Assembly (NCBI RefSeq): GCF_000802185.1
Contig: NZ_KN676113.1
Coordinates: 1,694,819 to 1,758,818 of the forward strand
Origin: Belnapia sp. F-4-1
GTDB lineage: Bacteria > Pseudomonadota > Alphaproteobacteria > Acetobacterales > Acetobacteraceae
Reading direction: 5' to 3'
Length of the DNA: 64,000 nucleotides
Part shown: positions 7,738-16,769 of the stretch, piece after piece
Layout: every line of letters begins with the position of its first letter
Numbering within the stretch: the first letter of the stretch is position 1
The notes under the pieces: generated by a model
Told to the model about the DNA's origin: nothing
Databases searched by the model: none
What the model saw: the letters and a program-made list of their open reading frames with translations, nothing else
Program-made: the position numbers and the translations under genes

Positions 7738-9393
7738 GTGGAGCAATTCCTCGACCTCTACGGCTTCGCCAGCGTCATCCTCCATGCGATGGAGCTGGTG
7801 GCGCGGACCGTCCTGCTTGGCTCGGTGCTCTTCTGGGTGCTGCTCGCCGCGCCGCTCGGCCGGCTGATGCCGCCCGGCGACGCCACCCGGCTGCACGCCA
7901 TCGCCCGCCGCACCGTCCTGGCCTCCGGCATCGCCTCACTCGTCTCCACCTTCCTGCTCGGCCTGCTGAGCTTCGGCGCGCTGGAGGCGACGCTCGACAT
8001 CGGCGCCCGCGCCCTGCTCGGCGCCGATTTCGTGGTGCTGACCGGGCTCGACCTGCTGGCGATGCTGGTGCTCCTCGCCCTCGCCCTGCCGCGCGAGGCC
8101 CCTGGCCGCGGCCGCCGCGCCGCGCTGCTCGGCGTCGCCGCGCTGGTGCTGCTCGCCGTCACCTTCGGCAGCCACGCCATCGCCCGCAGCGACGGCCGGG
8201 CGATGCTCCTCGCCGCCACCGCGCTCCATCAAGCCGGCGCCGCCTTCTGGCTCGGCGGCCTGCCCTGCCTCCTCGCCGCCCTCCGGCTGACGCCCCCCTC
8301 GGCGCGGATGGTCGGCCAGCGCTACTCCCTCCTCGCCGCCGGCGGCGTCGGGCTGATCCTGCTCGGGAGTGCGGGCTTCTGGTTCGGCTTCATCGGCTCG
8401 GCGGAGGCCGTCTACGGCACCGCCTATGGCTCCATGGCCGCCTCCAAGCTCATCATGCTGGCGATGCTGCTGATGCTCGGGGCGATGAACTACCGCCTGC
8501 TCCACCGCATCCCGTCCTCGCCCGGCGGCACGCTCCGCCTCCGCCGCTTCATCGAGGCGGAGATGGCGATCGGCATCGCCGTGCTCGCCGTCGCCGCCTC
8601 CCTCACCTCCGTGCCGCCGGCCATGGACCTGCCCGACGACCGCGTCACCTGGGCCGAGATCACCGAGCGCTTCACGCCGGAATGGCCCCGCCTCAGCAGC
8701 CCGGACCATGCCGACCTGGCGATCCCCGCCCTCCAGGCCCAGCTCGACGCCGAGGCGCAGCAGCGCCAGGCCGCCCAGCGCCCGCAGGCCTTCACCCCGG
8801 GCGAGGGCCTGCTGCCCCCGCGCAACGCCACCGACATCGCCTGGAGCGAGTACAACCACCACTGGGCCGGCATCATGGTCCTGCTGGTCGGCCTCGCCGC
8901 CCTGCTGGATGCGACGGGCCGCGTCCCCCTCGCCCGGCACTGGCCGCTGGTCTTCCTCGGCCTCGCCGCCTTTCTGCTGATCCGCTCCGACCCGGAGGCC
9001 TGGCCGCTCGGCGATATCGGCCTGCTGGACAGCCTGCGCGACCCGGAGGTGGTGCAGCACAAGCTGGCCTCCCTGCTGGTCGTCGCCTTCGCCGTCTCGG
9101 AATGGTCGGTTCGCCTCGGCCTGCTGCGCGGCCGGGTGCGCTTCGTCTTCCCGCTGGCGATGCTGGCCGGCGGCGTGCTGCTGCTGGCGCACACCCATGC
9201 CATCTCCAACATCAAGGAGGCGCAGCTCATCGAGCTGTCGCACCTGCCGCTGGCCCTGCTCGCCGTCGTCGCCGGCTGCGCCCGCTGGACCGAGCTGCGC
9301 GGCCCGCCGGAGCTGGCGCGGGTCGGCCGCTGGCTGTGGCCGGCCTGCCTGATCGGCATCGGCCTCCTCCTCCTGCTCTACCGCGAGGCCTGA
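7738..9393 (+). CDS. copD: CopD family copper transport membrane protein
   Basis: A 551-residue polytopic protein with roughly a dozen hydrophobic segments. The N-terminal half matches the CopD domain (ILHAMELVARTVLLGSVLFW; LHQAGAAFWLGGLPCL; ASKLIMLAMLLML). CopD is thought to move copper across the inner membrane with CopC. The C-terminal half is a second membrane block with a periplasmic-looking insert rich in Gln/Ala (about residues 325-365), and it carries HTHAISNIKEA. The GTG start at 7738 immediately follows the copC TAA. Confidence 0.9.
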   Translation: MEQFLDLYGFASVILHAMELVARTVLLGSVLFWVLLAAPLGRLMPPGDATRLHAIARRTVLASGIASLVSTFLLGLLSFGALEATLDIGARALLGADFVVLTGLDLLAMLVLLALALPREAPGRGRRAALLGVAALVLLAVTFGSHAIARSDGRAMLLAATALHQAGAAFWLGGLPCLLAALRLTPPSARMVGQRYSLLAAGGVGLILLGSAGFWFGFIGSAEAVYGTAYGSMAASKLIMLAMLLMLGAMNYRLLHRIPSSPGGTLRLRRFIEAEMAIGIAVLAVAASLTSVPPAMDLPDDRVTWAEITERFTPEWPRLSSPDHADLAIPALQAQLDAEAQQRQAAQRPQAFTPGEGLLPPRNATDIAWSEYNHHWAGIMVLLVGLAALLDATGRVPLARHWPLVFLGLAAFLLIRSDPEAWPLGDIGLLDSLRDPEVVQHKLASLLVVAFAVSEWSVRLGLLRGRVRFVFPLAMLAGGVLLLAHTHAISNIKEAQLIELSHLPLALLAVVAGCARWTELRGPPELARVGRWLWPACLIGIGLLLLLYREA

Positions 9394-9397
9394 CGCC

Positions 9398-11965
9398 GTG
9401 TTGCTCCCGCGGATCGGCGCGGCCCTGGCCGGGGCCGCGGCGCTCAGGCCCTGGCGCGTGGTGCTGCTGGCCCTGGCCCTCGCCCTGCTGAGCGCCTTCG
9501 CGGTCGGCAGCCGCTTCTCGATGAACACCGATACGGATGCGCTCTTCCCCGCCGACCTTCCCTGGCGGCTGACCGAGGAGCGCATCGCCACCGCCTTCCC
9601 CCAGCGCGAGCAGGTCGTCGCCGTCGTGGTCGATGGCGAAACGGGCGATGCCGCCGACCGCGCCGCCGCCGCCCTGGCCGAGGCCCTGGCCCGCCGCGAG
9701 GACCTTTTCCTTTCCGTCGAGCGGCCGGACGCCCTCCCCTTCTTCCGCCGCAACGGCCTGCTCTTCCTCGACACCGAGGAGGTGCGGCAGACCACCGAGC
9801 GCATCATCGCCGCCCAGCCCCTGCTCGGGACGCTCGCCGCCGACCCGAGCCTGCGCGGCCTCGCCACCGCCCTCGGCCTCATCCTCCAGGGGATCGAGCG
9901 CGGCGAGGCGACGCTGGCGGATCTCGCCGCCCCCCTCGCCGCCCTCGCCCCGGCCGCCGAGGCCGCCGCCGCCGGCCGCACCGCGCCGCCCGACTGGGGC
10001 ACCCTCTTCACCGGCCGCCCGCCGGACCCGCAGGCGCTCCGCCGCTTCGTCCTGGTCCGCCCGCGACTCGACTTCTCCGCCCTCAGCCCCGGCGCGACGG
10101 CGGCCGAGGCGATCCGCGAGGCCGCGAGCCGCCTCGACATTCCCGGCACGCGCTTCCGCATGACCGGCGAAATCCCCATGGGCGATGAGGAATTCGCCTC
10201 CGTCGCCGAGGGCGCCGTCCGCAACACCCTGCTCTCCCTCGCCCTGGTCGCCCTGCTGCTCTGGCTCGCGCTGCGCTCCTGGCGGCTGATCCTGCCCGTG
10301 CTGGCAACGCTGCTGCTCGGCCTGCTGGCGACGGCCGCCTTCGGCGCCCTGGCGATCGGCCCCTTCAACCCGCTGTCCATCGCTTTCGCCGTGCTCTTCA
10401 TCGGCCTCGGCGTCGATTTCGGCATCCAGTATGCCGTCCGCTTCCGCGAGCAGCGGCATGAGGCGGGCGGGCTGGCCCCCGCCCTCGCCGCCGCCGGCGC
10501 CGCCGCCGGCCCCGGCATCCTGCTGGCGGCGCTCGCCATCGCCGGCGGCTTCCTCGCCTTCCTGCCGACCGACTACCGCGGCGTCTCGGAGCTTGGCGCC
10601 ATCGCCGGCGTCGGCATGCTGGTCGCCGCCGTCCTTTCGCTCACGCTGCTGCCCGCCCTGCTCCGCCTGCTTGCCCCGCCCGGCGAGCCGGGGGAGATCG
10701 GCTGGGCGGCCCTCGCCCCGCTGGAGCGCGCGCTGGCGCATCGCCGGGTGGTCGCCCTGCTCGCCGCGCTGGCCCTCGCCGCCGCCGCGACCCTCCCGGT
10801 GCTGAGCTTCGACTTCAACCCGCTGAACCTGCGCGACCCCCAATCCGAAGCGGTGGCCACCTTCCGCGACCTGATGCACTCGGCCGAGACGACGCCCAAT
10901 ACGCTGAACGTCCTCACCCCTTCGCTGGAGGCCGCGCAACCCCTCGCCGCCCGGCTGGAGGCGCTGCCCGAGGTCGCCCGGGTGATGACGCTGGCCAGCT
11001 TCGTCCCCGAGGACCAGCCGGCGAAGCTCGCCCTGATCCAGGATGCCGCCGACCTGCTCGCCCTGACCCTCGCCCCGCCCGAAGTGCAGCCGCCGCCGGA
11101 CGATGCCGCCACCGCCGCGGCGCTGCGCGACCTGGGCGCAGGCCTCTCGAAAGCCGCCCAGGGCAACGGCCCTGCCGCGGCCGATGCCCGGCTGTTCGCC
11201 ACCGCGCTCAACCGCCTCGCCGCCGGCCTGCCCGAGGGCCGCGCCCGCCTCGCCACGGCCCTGCTGCCCGGCCTCACCGCGACCCTCGCGCAACTCGCCG
11301 AGGTGCTCCAGGCCGGCCCGGTGACGCTGGAGAGCATCCCCCCCGAACTGCGCCGCGGCTGGGTCGCCGCCGACGGCCAGGCGCGCATCGAGGTCTGGCC
11401 GCGCGACCTTTCCGACGACAACGCCGCCCTCCACCGCTTCGCCGATGCAGTGGAGGCGGTGGCGCCCGGCGCGAGCGGCATGGCGATCTCCATCCAGGCC
11501 TCCTCAGCGACGATCCGCGAGGCCTTTCTCCAGGCTGGCGCCATCGGCCTTGCCTGGACCTGCTTGCTGCTGCTGCTGGCGCTCCGCAGCCTGCGCCTCG
11601 CCCTGCTGGCGCTCGCGCCGCTGGTGCTCGCCGGGCTCGTCACGCTGGCGATCTGCGCCACTCTCGGCCCGGCGCTGAACCTCGCCAACATCATTGCCCT
11701 GCCGCTGCTCTTCGGCATCGGCGTCGCCTTCGACATCTACTTCATCGTCGCCTGGCGGGCAGGGGTACGCAGCCTGCTGCCCACGGCGGTGACGCGGGCG
11801 GTGCTGTTCAGCGCCCTGACAACGGGCTGCGCCTTCGGTACGCTGGCCTTCTCCTCCCATCCCGGCACCGCCAGCATGGGCGTGCTGCTGGCGATCTCGC
11901 TGATCGCCGTCCTGGCCGCGGTGCTGCTGGCGCTGCCCGCCTTGCTGCACCGTTTCGCCAGGTAG
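9398..11965 (+). CDS. hpnN: hopanoid transporter HpnN (MMPL/RND family)
   Basis: An 855-residue RND-superfamily exporter that moves hopanoids from the inner to the outer membrane in hopanoid producers. It has the two-fold RND plan: TM1 near residues 18-38, a periplasmic domain starting NTDTDALFP, a six-TM block with the SSD-like FIGLGVDFGIQYAVRFREQRHE split around residue 345, a second periplasmic domain, and a final TM block (LFGIGVAFDIYFIVAW). The GTG start is four bases after copD, so it is read as part of the cop operon. Identity as HpnN rather than another MMPL protein rests on overall similarity and the hopanoid genes nearby. Confidence 0.84.
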   Translation: MLLPRIGAALAGAAALRPWRVVLLALALALLSAFAVGSRFSMNTDTDALFPADLPWRLTEERIATAFPQREQVVAVVVDGETGDAADRAAAALAEALARREDLFLSVERPDALPFFRRNGLLFLDTEEVRQTTERIIAAQPLLGTLAADPSLRGLATALGLILQGIERGEATLADLAAPLAALAPAAEAAAAGRTAPPDWGTLFTGRPPDPQALRRFVLVRPRLDFSALSPGATAAEAIREAASRLDIPGTRFRMTGEIPMGDEEFASVAEGAVRNTLLSLALVALLLWLALRSWRLILPVLATLLLGLLATAAFGALAIGPFNPLSIAFAVLFIGLGVDFGIQYAVRFREQRHEAGGLAPALAAAGAAAGPGILLAALAIAGGFLAFLPTDYRGVSELGAIAGVGMLVAAVLSLTLLPALLRLLAPPGEPGEIGWAALAPLERALAHRRVVALLAALALAAAATLPVLSFDFNPLNLRDPQSEAVATFRDLMHSAETTPNTLNVLTPSLEAAQPLAARLEALPEVARVMTLASFVPEDQPAKLALIQDAADLLALTLAPPEVQPPPDDAATAAALRDLGAGLSKAAQGNGPAAADARLFATALNRLAAGLPEGRARLATALLPGLTATLAQLAEVLQAGPVTLESIPPELRRGWVAADGQARIEVWPRDLSDDNAALHRFADAVEAVAPGASGMAISIQASSATIREAFLQAGAIGLAWTCLLLLLALRSLRLALLALAPLVLAGLVTLAICATLGPALNLANIIALPLLFGIGVAFDIYFIVAWRAGVRSLLPTAVTRAVLFSALTTGCAFGTLAFSSHPGTASMGVLLAISLIAVLAAVLLALPALLHRFAR

Positions 11966-11980
11966 CCTGGCGAGGTCGTC

Positions 11981-13525
11981 CTACGTCTTCCGCCGCCGCC
12001 GCAGCAGCATGCCCCTGACCTCGCCGAGATTGACCGCCCGCAGCAGGTGCGCCGCCCCGAAATAGGCGACGCAGCCGGAAAGGATCAGCACCGCCAGCGC
12101 CGCGAAGCGGAAGCCTGGCCCGGCTGGGAAGAGCAGCCACTCCATCCCCCAAAGCACCGCCCCCATCACCCCCGAGGCCGCCAGCAGCCGCGGCACCCTT
12201 TGCCGCAGGCGCCTGTCGGGCAGGAAATGCCCCCGCCGCCACAGCAGCCCGCCCAGCGCCGCGGCGTTGAACCAGGCCGACAGCGCCGTCGCCAGCGCCA
12301 CCCCGACATGGCTGAGCCACTGCGTCAGCACCAGGTTCAGCGCCAGATTCAGCGCGACGGCCGCGAACCCCACCTTCACCGGCGACGCTGTATCCCCGCG
12401 GGCGAAGAAGCCCGGCGCGAAGATCTTCACCAGCACATAGGCCGGCAGGCCGATGGCATAGGCCGCGAGCGCCGCCGCCGTCGCCTCCGCCTCGGCCAAG
12501 CCGAAGACGCCGCGCTGGAACAGCACGATGACGATCGGCCCCGCCGCCACAGCCTGCCCGACGGCCGCCGGCAGGCAGAGCAGCAGCGACAGCTCCGCCG
12601 CCCGGTTCATGGTGCGATGGGCCGACAGGCTCTCGCCCGACCGCACCTGCCGCGAGAGCAGCGGCAGCATCGCCGTCCCCACCGCCGCGCCGATCACACC
12701 AAGCGGCAGCTGCCCCACCCGGTCGGCATAGTAGAGGTAGGAAACCGCGCCCGCCGGCAGGAAGCTGGCGATGATGACATCGACGGCGAGGTTGAGCTGC
12801 GTCACCCCCGCCCCGATGATCCCCGGGATCATCCGCCGCAGCACCTGCCGGACCTCCGGCGCCAGGCTCGGCAGCCGGAGGAAGTGCAGCGCCATCCCCG
12901 CCCGCGCGCAGGCCCAGAGCACGAGCGCGAGCTGCACCGCACCGGAGACGGTGACGCCCCAGGCCAGCGCATGCGCCGGCGTCGCCACATAGGGCGTGAG
13001 CACCAGCAGCGAGGCCATGGAAAGCAGGTTGAAGAAGATCGGCGCCGCCGCCGCCGCCGCGAAGCGGTCGAGCCCGTTCAGCACGCCCGAGACCAGCGCG
13101 GTGAGGCAAATCAGCAGCAGGTAGGGAAAGGTGATCCGCGTCAGCTCGATGGCGAGCTGGAACTTCGCCGGATCGTCCGAGAAGCCCGGTGCCAGCACCT
13201 GCATCAGCTGCGGCATGGCGATCATGCCGATGACGACCAGCAGCGAGAGCCAGAGCGTCATCAGCGCCGCCATCCGCTCCGCCAGCTGCTGCGCGACGCG
13301 CGGCCCCTGCACCGCCAGCGTCCCGGCGAAGGCCGGCACGAAAGCCGCGTTGAACGCTCCCTCGCCAAACAGTCGCCGGAACAGGTTGGGCAGCTTCAGC
13401 GCGACGAAGAAGCAATCCGCTATCGGCCCGGCGCCGAGCCGGGCCGCGATGAACATGTCCCGCGCGAAGCCGAGGACGCGGCTGGCCATGGTCCAGCCGC
13501 CAACGGTGAGGACGCCTTTGAGCAT
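11981..13525 (-). CDS. murJ: lipid II flippase MurJ
   Basis: A 514-residue MOP-family flippase that turns lipid II to the periplasmic face for peptidoglycan synthesis. Family hallmarks include the N-terminal VGGWTMASRVLGFARDMFIAA-type segment, DCFFVALKLPNLFRRLFGEGAF, a PYLLLICLTALVSG loop and LPLGVIGAAVGTAMLPLLSR. About 14 TM segments are evident. It is convergent with hpnN, with 15 bases between the stops. Confidence 0.97.
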   Translation of the reverse strand: MLKGVLTVGGWTMASRVLGFARDMFIAARLGAGPIADCFFVALKLPNLFRRLFGEGAFNAAFVPAFAGTLAVQGPRVAQQLAERMAALMTLWLSLLVVIGMIAMPQLMQVLAPGFSDDPAKFQLAIELTRITFPYLLLICLTALVSGVLNGLDRFAAAAAAPIFFNLLSMASLLVLTPYVATPAHALAWGVTVSGAVQLALVLWACARAGMALHFLRLPSLAPEVRQVLRRMIPGIIGAGVTQLNLAVDVIIASFLPAGAVSYLYYADRVGQLPLGVIGAAVGTAMLPLLSRQVRSGESLSAHRTMNRAAELSLLLCLPAAVGQAVAAGPIVIVLFQRGVFGLAEAEATAAALAAYAIGLPAYVLVKIFAPGFFARGDTASPVKVGFAAVALNLALNLVLTQWLSHVGVALATALSAWFNAAALGGLLWRRGHFLPDRRLRQRVPRLLAASGVMGAVLWGMEWLLFPAGPGFRFAALAVLILSGCVAYFGAAHLLRAVNLGEVRGMLLRRRRKT

Positions 13526-13637
13526 GGCGCGCCCTGTAGCCTGGATTCATGCCGGGGGCGAGGCTTGCGCGGCCCCCATGATCCATCGCGCGAAGGCGTC
13601 GAAAGCCGTCTCCCCGCGCGGAAGGGTTGATGCACTA

Positions 13638-13983
13638 GGAACCCTCCCCGCCTGGCTGCGAGATCATCGTCGATATAGGGCCGGATCCCCGCCGCCGCCT
13701 GCAAGGCATACCCGTAGAAATCAAAACGCGGTCCCATCGCCGCCACCTCCTCGGTGAGGTTCGCGAGCCCGTCCAACAGCCCCGCCCGGTACCGCGCCCC
13801 GCCGCCGAGAGGCTCAGCCGGTTGGCCCGCCGCTCGAACAGCGCCACGCCGAGCCGCACCTCCAGCAGCTTCGCCATGCGGCTGATGGCGGCCGGGCAGA
13901 CGTGCAACTCCTCCGCCGCCGCGGCGAAGCTCCCTCTCCCCGACGCCATGGCCCTCCCATGCCGTCACGCGGATGGCCTTCAA
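13638..13983 (-). pseudogene. decayed LysR-type regulator relic
   Basis: Pieces of a GcvA-like LysR regulator lie in different frames. Reading leftward, NLKAIRV (near 13980) is followed in another frame by GRGSFAAAAEELHVCPAAIS and the rest of the helix-turn-helix to LSLSAAGR (13949 to about 13790). The next frame then gives RYRAGLLDGLANLTEEVAA, then YGYALQAAAGIRPYIDDDLAA, which resembles the extreme C terminus of the family. At least two frameshifts and a large internal deletion (most of the effector domain) are needed to explain this. It sits between murJ and two tiny genes. It is not functional as it stands. Confidence 0.65.
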
Positions 13984-14209
13984 ATTCTGGCGCGGCCTGC
14001 TTTGGAGCCTGATTGGTTGGGTGCCCGACAGCCGCTCGCCCTCGGCACCGCCCCTTCGTGGTGAAGCTGATGCCCTCGCCTCGCCCCGACCCGCGCAACC
14101 CGGCCAGAGCCTCGCTTATGGGATCGTTGCGATATTGATGATACTGCTGACCGGCGTCTCCGCCAGCCACATCCTCTACGGCAGCTATCTCCTCGCCCTT
14201 CCGGAGTGA
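13973..14209 (+). CDS. hypothetical small membrane protein, 78 aa (uncertain)
   Basis: This frame is open from ATG 13973. The N-terminal half is low-complexity (WVPDSRSPSAPPLRG) and partly overlaps the LysR relic. The C-terminal part is convincingly membrane-like (GIVAILMILLTGVSASHILY). The stop is five bases before the start of the next small gene, which suggests coupling. No ribosome-binding site is obvious at 13973, so the true start may be further in. I do not recognise a family. Confidence 0.4.
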   Translation: MAFKFWRGLLWSLIGWVPDSRSPSAPPLRGEADALASPRPAQPGQSLAYGIVAILMILLTGVSASHILYGSYLLALPE

Positions 14210-14214
14210 TCCCC

Positions 14215-14445
14215 ATGCAGGACGTCATCACCCCGCTGATCCGCGACCTCGTCGCCTCCGTCGCCGCGGCGCCCCGCCCCTACCGCGAGGTGCTGGAAGC
14301 CTGGCGTACCTCGTGCCCCCGGCTGACGGTCTGGGAGGATGCGGTGGATGGCGGCTTCGTCGCCCTCACCCGCGACGCGGAGGGTGGCGTGCAGGTAGTG
14401 GCGACGGCGCGGGGGCGGGAATTGCTTGATCCTGCTACAGAATGA
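14215..14445 (+). CDS. conserved hypothetical protein, 76 aa
   Basis: A short soluble protein beginning MQDVITPLIRDLVASV. Its core reads PRPYREVLEAWRTSCPRLTVWEDAVDGG, followed by a beta-rich tail ending RELLDPATE. This core is familiar to me from small uncharacterised alphaproteobacterial proteins, but no function is known to me. GGAG is eight bases before ATG 14215. The upstream hydrophobic ORF ends five bases earlier. A strong inverted repeat follows about 30 bases downstream. Confidence 0.68.
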   Translation: MQDVITPLIRDLVASVAAAPRPYREVLEAWRTSCPRLTVWEDAVDGGFVALTRDAEGGVQVVATARGRELLDPATE

Positions 14446-14476
14446 GAGCATAGGAAAGAAATCAACTGCGCTTGGA

Positions 14477-14507
14477 CCGTGTGGGGTGGCACTGCCGCCC
14501 CACACGG
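14477..14507. terminator. bidirectional intrinsic terminator-like hairpin
   Basis: A perfect 10-bp GC-rich stem (CCGTGTGGGG / CCCCACACGG) with an 11-base loop lies between the 76-aa gene and the convergent chemoreceptor gene. TTT follows on the plus strand. Its position suggests it stops transcription from both sides. Confidence 0.7.
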
Positions 14508-14523
14508 TTTCCGGATGGCCACG

Positions 14524-16206
14524 TCAGGCGGCCTTGACCCCCGTGAGGAAGGTGCTGACCTCGGCGCCAAGGCGTTCAGACTGGCGAGACAGTTCGCCGG
14601 CCGCCTCGAGCACATCCCCAGCGCCGCTCCCGACCTCCCTGTTGGCCAGGTCGACGCCACCTATGTTGCGGTTCACCTCCTGGGTGCCGCTCGCGGCCCG
14701 TTGCGCGCTGCGGGCGATCTCGCGCGTGGCGGCCCCCTGCTCCTCCACTGCGGCCGCGATCGCGCCGGCGATCTGGCTGGCCTCACCGACCGTGCCCGCA
14801 ATGCCCTGGATGGCGGCAACAGCGTCCTCGGTGGCGGCTTGGATGGCGGCGATCTGGGCGCCGATATCCTCCGTCGCCCTGGCCGTCTGTGCGGCGAGGG
14901 TCTTGACCTCGGAGGCCACGACGGCAAAGCCCTTGCCCGCCTCGCCGGCCCGTGCCGCCTCGATCGTGGCATTCAGCGCCAGCAGGTTGGTCTGCCCCGC
15001 GATGTCGCCGATCAGCCGCACCACATCGCCGATCCGCTGGGCGCCCTCGGCCAGGGCGCGGACGGTCTCGTCGGTGCGGCGAGCGTCGGCCGCGGCCTGA
15101 GCCGTGACCTTCGACGACTGCACGACCTGGCGGCTGACCTCGGCGACCGATGCCGCGAGTTCCTCGGCCGCTGCGGCCACGGCGTCAACATCGGCGCCGG
15201 CCTGCTCGGCGGCGGCCACGGCCGCGCTGGCCTGCTCGCTTGCCTGCCCGGCACCACGTGACATCGACTGGGCGGTTGCCTGCAGCTCGGTCGCGGCTGC
15301 GGCCAAAGCTCCGGCCAACTCCCCCGCCTGGACTTCGAAGTCCTGCGTGAGCCGGTCCAGGCGTGCCCCGCGCTCGGCCTTGGCGGCCTGCTCGCGTGCC
15401 TGCTCGGCCGCCAGTGCATCGGCTGCCTGCAGTCCGCTGCGGCACTCGTCCATGGCACGGGCCAGCTCGCCAATCTCGTCCGCCCGGACCCTGCAGGGCA
15501 GGTCGAACGCATAATCGTGCCGCGCCAGCTGGCGCATGACCCCTGACAGCCGCACAACCCGTGCTACCACGCTCCGGTTGAACCACATGGCGGAGGCAAA
15601 TGTCAGAATGGCAGCAACCACGAGGGCGGCGAGGCCGAGCCGGAGAGCGTTGGTGTAGGTCTGCCGCGAGCGCGTGGTGGCCTCGACCGTGCCACGCTCG
15701 ACCAGGGTGCTCAGCTCGTCCAGGATGGCCAGGACGGTCCGCCACTCGCGCGCCGAAGCGTTGTTGAAGGTGCTCACTGCAGCCTGGTCGCCAAAGGGTG
15801 CCTTGAGGATCTCCTGCACTTTCTCCGAGTAGATCCGGTACTGTTCGCGGAAGCGCCTGGTCAGTGCCCGAGCCTCGTCGGATGTGGCGAGGCGATCATA
15901 GCCCGCCGTGGCAGCCTGGACCTGCACCGCTACTTCTGCAGCGTCGCGGATGGCGGTCGCGCGCTCCTTCGGGTCCTCGGTGCCGAGCGCCCGTGCGGCC
16001 CTGGTCCGCTCCCGACTGAATGCCATCTTGATCTCGGCCACGACGCGAGTGGCTGGCAACCATGTTTCCTCGATGGCGAGGGCGTCGCGGCTCATGGCGC
16101 GGAGTTGCAGGGCGCTGAAGCCGCTGATCCCGGCAATCAGCACGAACATGAGGCCGAAGACTGCGAACAGCTTGGTCCGCACACTCAGACGATGAACGAA
16201 TACCAT
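14524..16206 (-). CDS. methyl-accepting chemotaxis protein
   Basis: A 560-residue chemoreceptor. TM1 spans about residues 12-34. A helical periplasmic sensor region (about 35-188, four-helix-bundle type with EETWLPATRVVAEIKMAFSR) is followed by TM2 at about 189-208, then HAMP. The cytoplasmic signalling hairpin has the near-invariant tip QTNLLALNATIEAARAGE and KGFAVVASEVKTLA. No CheB/CheR-binding pentapeptide is seen at the C terminus (LTGVKAA). I chose ATG 16206 (MVFVHRLSVRTK) because it places TM1 at the usual distance; the longer frame adds a cysteine- and proline-rich stretch. No che genes are adjacent. Confidence 0.95.
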   Translation of the reverse strand: MVFVHRLSVRTKLFAVFGLMFVLIAGISGFSALQLRAMSRDALAIEETWLPATRVVAEIKMAFSRERTRAARALGTEDPKERATAIRDAAEVAVQVQAATAGYDRLATSDEARALTRRFREQYRIYSEKVQEILKAPFGDQAAVSTFNNASAREWRTVLAILDELSTLVERGTVEATTRSRQTYTNALRLGLAALVVAAILTFASAMWFNRSVVARVVRLSGVMRQLARHDYAFDLPCRVRADEIGELARAMDECRSGLQAADALAAEQAREQAAKAERGARLDRLTQDFEVQAGELAGALAAAATELQATAQSMSRGAGQASEQASAAVAAAEQAGADVDAVAAAAEELAASVAEVSRQVVQSSKVTAQAAADARRTDETVRALAEGAQRIGDVVRLIGDIAGQTNLLALNATIEAARAGEAGKGFAVVASEVKTLAAQTARATEDIGAQIAAIQAATEDAVAAIQGIAGTVGEASQIAGAIAAAVEEQGAATREIARSAQRAASGTQEVNRNIGGVDLANREVGSGAGDVLEAAGELSRQSERLGAEVSTFLTGVKAA

Positions 16207-16769
16207 CTTCGCTTCCGATACGATGTCAGGCTGCTCGGGTTGAGCTGGCTTCGGTACAAATGCTGCGGTCGGCGAGAAGCGCGCTGGCGCGCACGGCAAC
16301 TCGGGGCAGCAGTCGTGATTGTCCCGCATCGAACTGAAGTCGAGGTTAAGACGCTTCGAGGCGGCCTTGCCTGAATGGGAGATAATAGAACCGGGGCGGC
16401 TGAGGCGGTCCTGACGGCCAGCCCCTCCCCTGCACCCCCGGCATGTCGAGCATCCCGGAGAGCGAATCCTTCACGCCTTCCCTGTGGCGATCCGAGGAGC
16501 AGCGACTGCTCCTTTCCGCCCAACCCCATCAGTGGGACCGGCATGGCCGCGAAGCAGACATGGGCCAAGGACCAGCCCCTGAGGACCGCTTCCCGGCCGC
16601 CGCCTATCCTCCCCGCCGGACAGGCCCTGGAAAACCTGAAATTACTGACGAAACTCCAGCCGCGACAACACCATCCCCGCGTCCATCCTCGAATCTTGAG
16701 ACATTGAAGCCGTCCTTCGGCACAACCCCCCTCGCCAGCCGCTCCTCATTGCGGCAATGACCATTGCGC
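16207..16769. other. gene-free stretch between the chemoreceptor and clC gene
   Basis: About 560 bp with no convincing gene. One open frame at 16443-16760 (105 codons) starts plausibly, but its second half loses the third-position G/C preference and reads as low-complexity. It would hold the promoter regions of the two divergent genes. I found no clear inverted repeat, tRNA or sigma-28-type motif in it. Confidence 0.5.

Noticed and set aside
7936-11434. Very long antisense frames (867 and 735 codons) over copD-hpnN
   Set aside because: Low-complexity Gly/Glu/Ala/Arg peptides typical of antisense shadows in GC-rich DNA; the plus-strand products are well-defined membrane proteins.
16443-16760. 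105-codon open frame before the clC gene
   Set aside because: Third-position G/C preference fades in the second half, no domain, weak ribosome-binding site.
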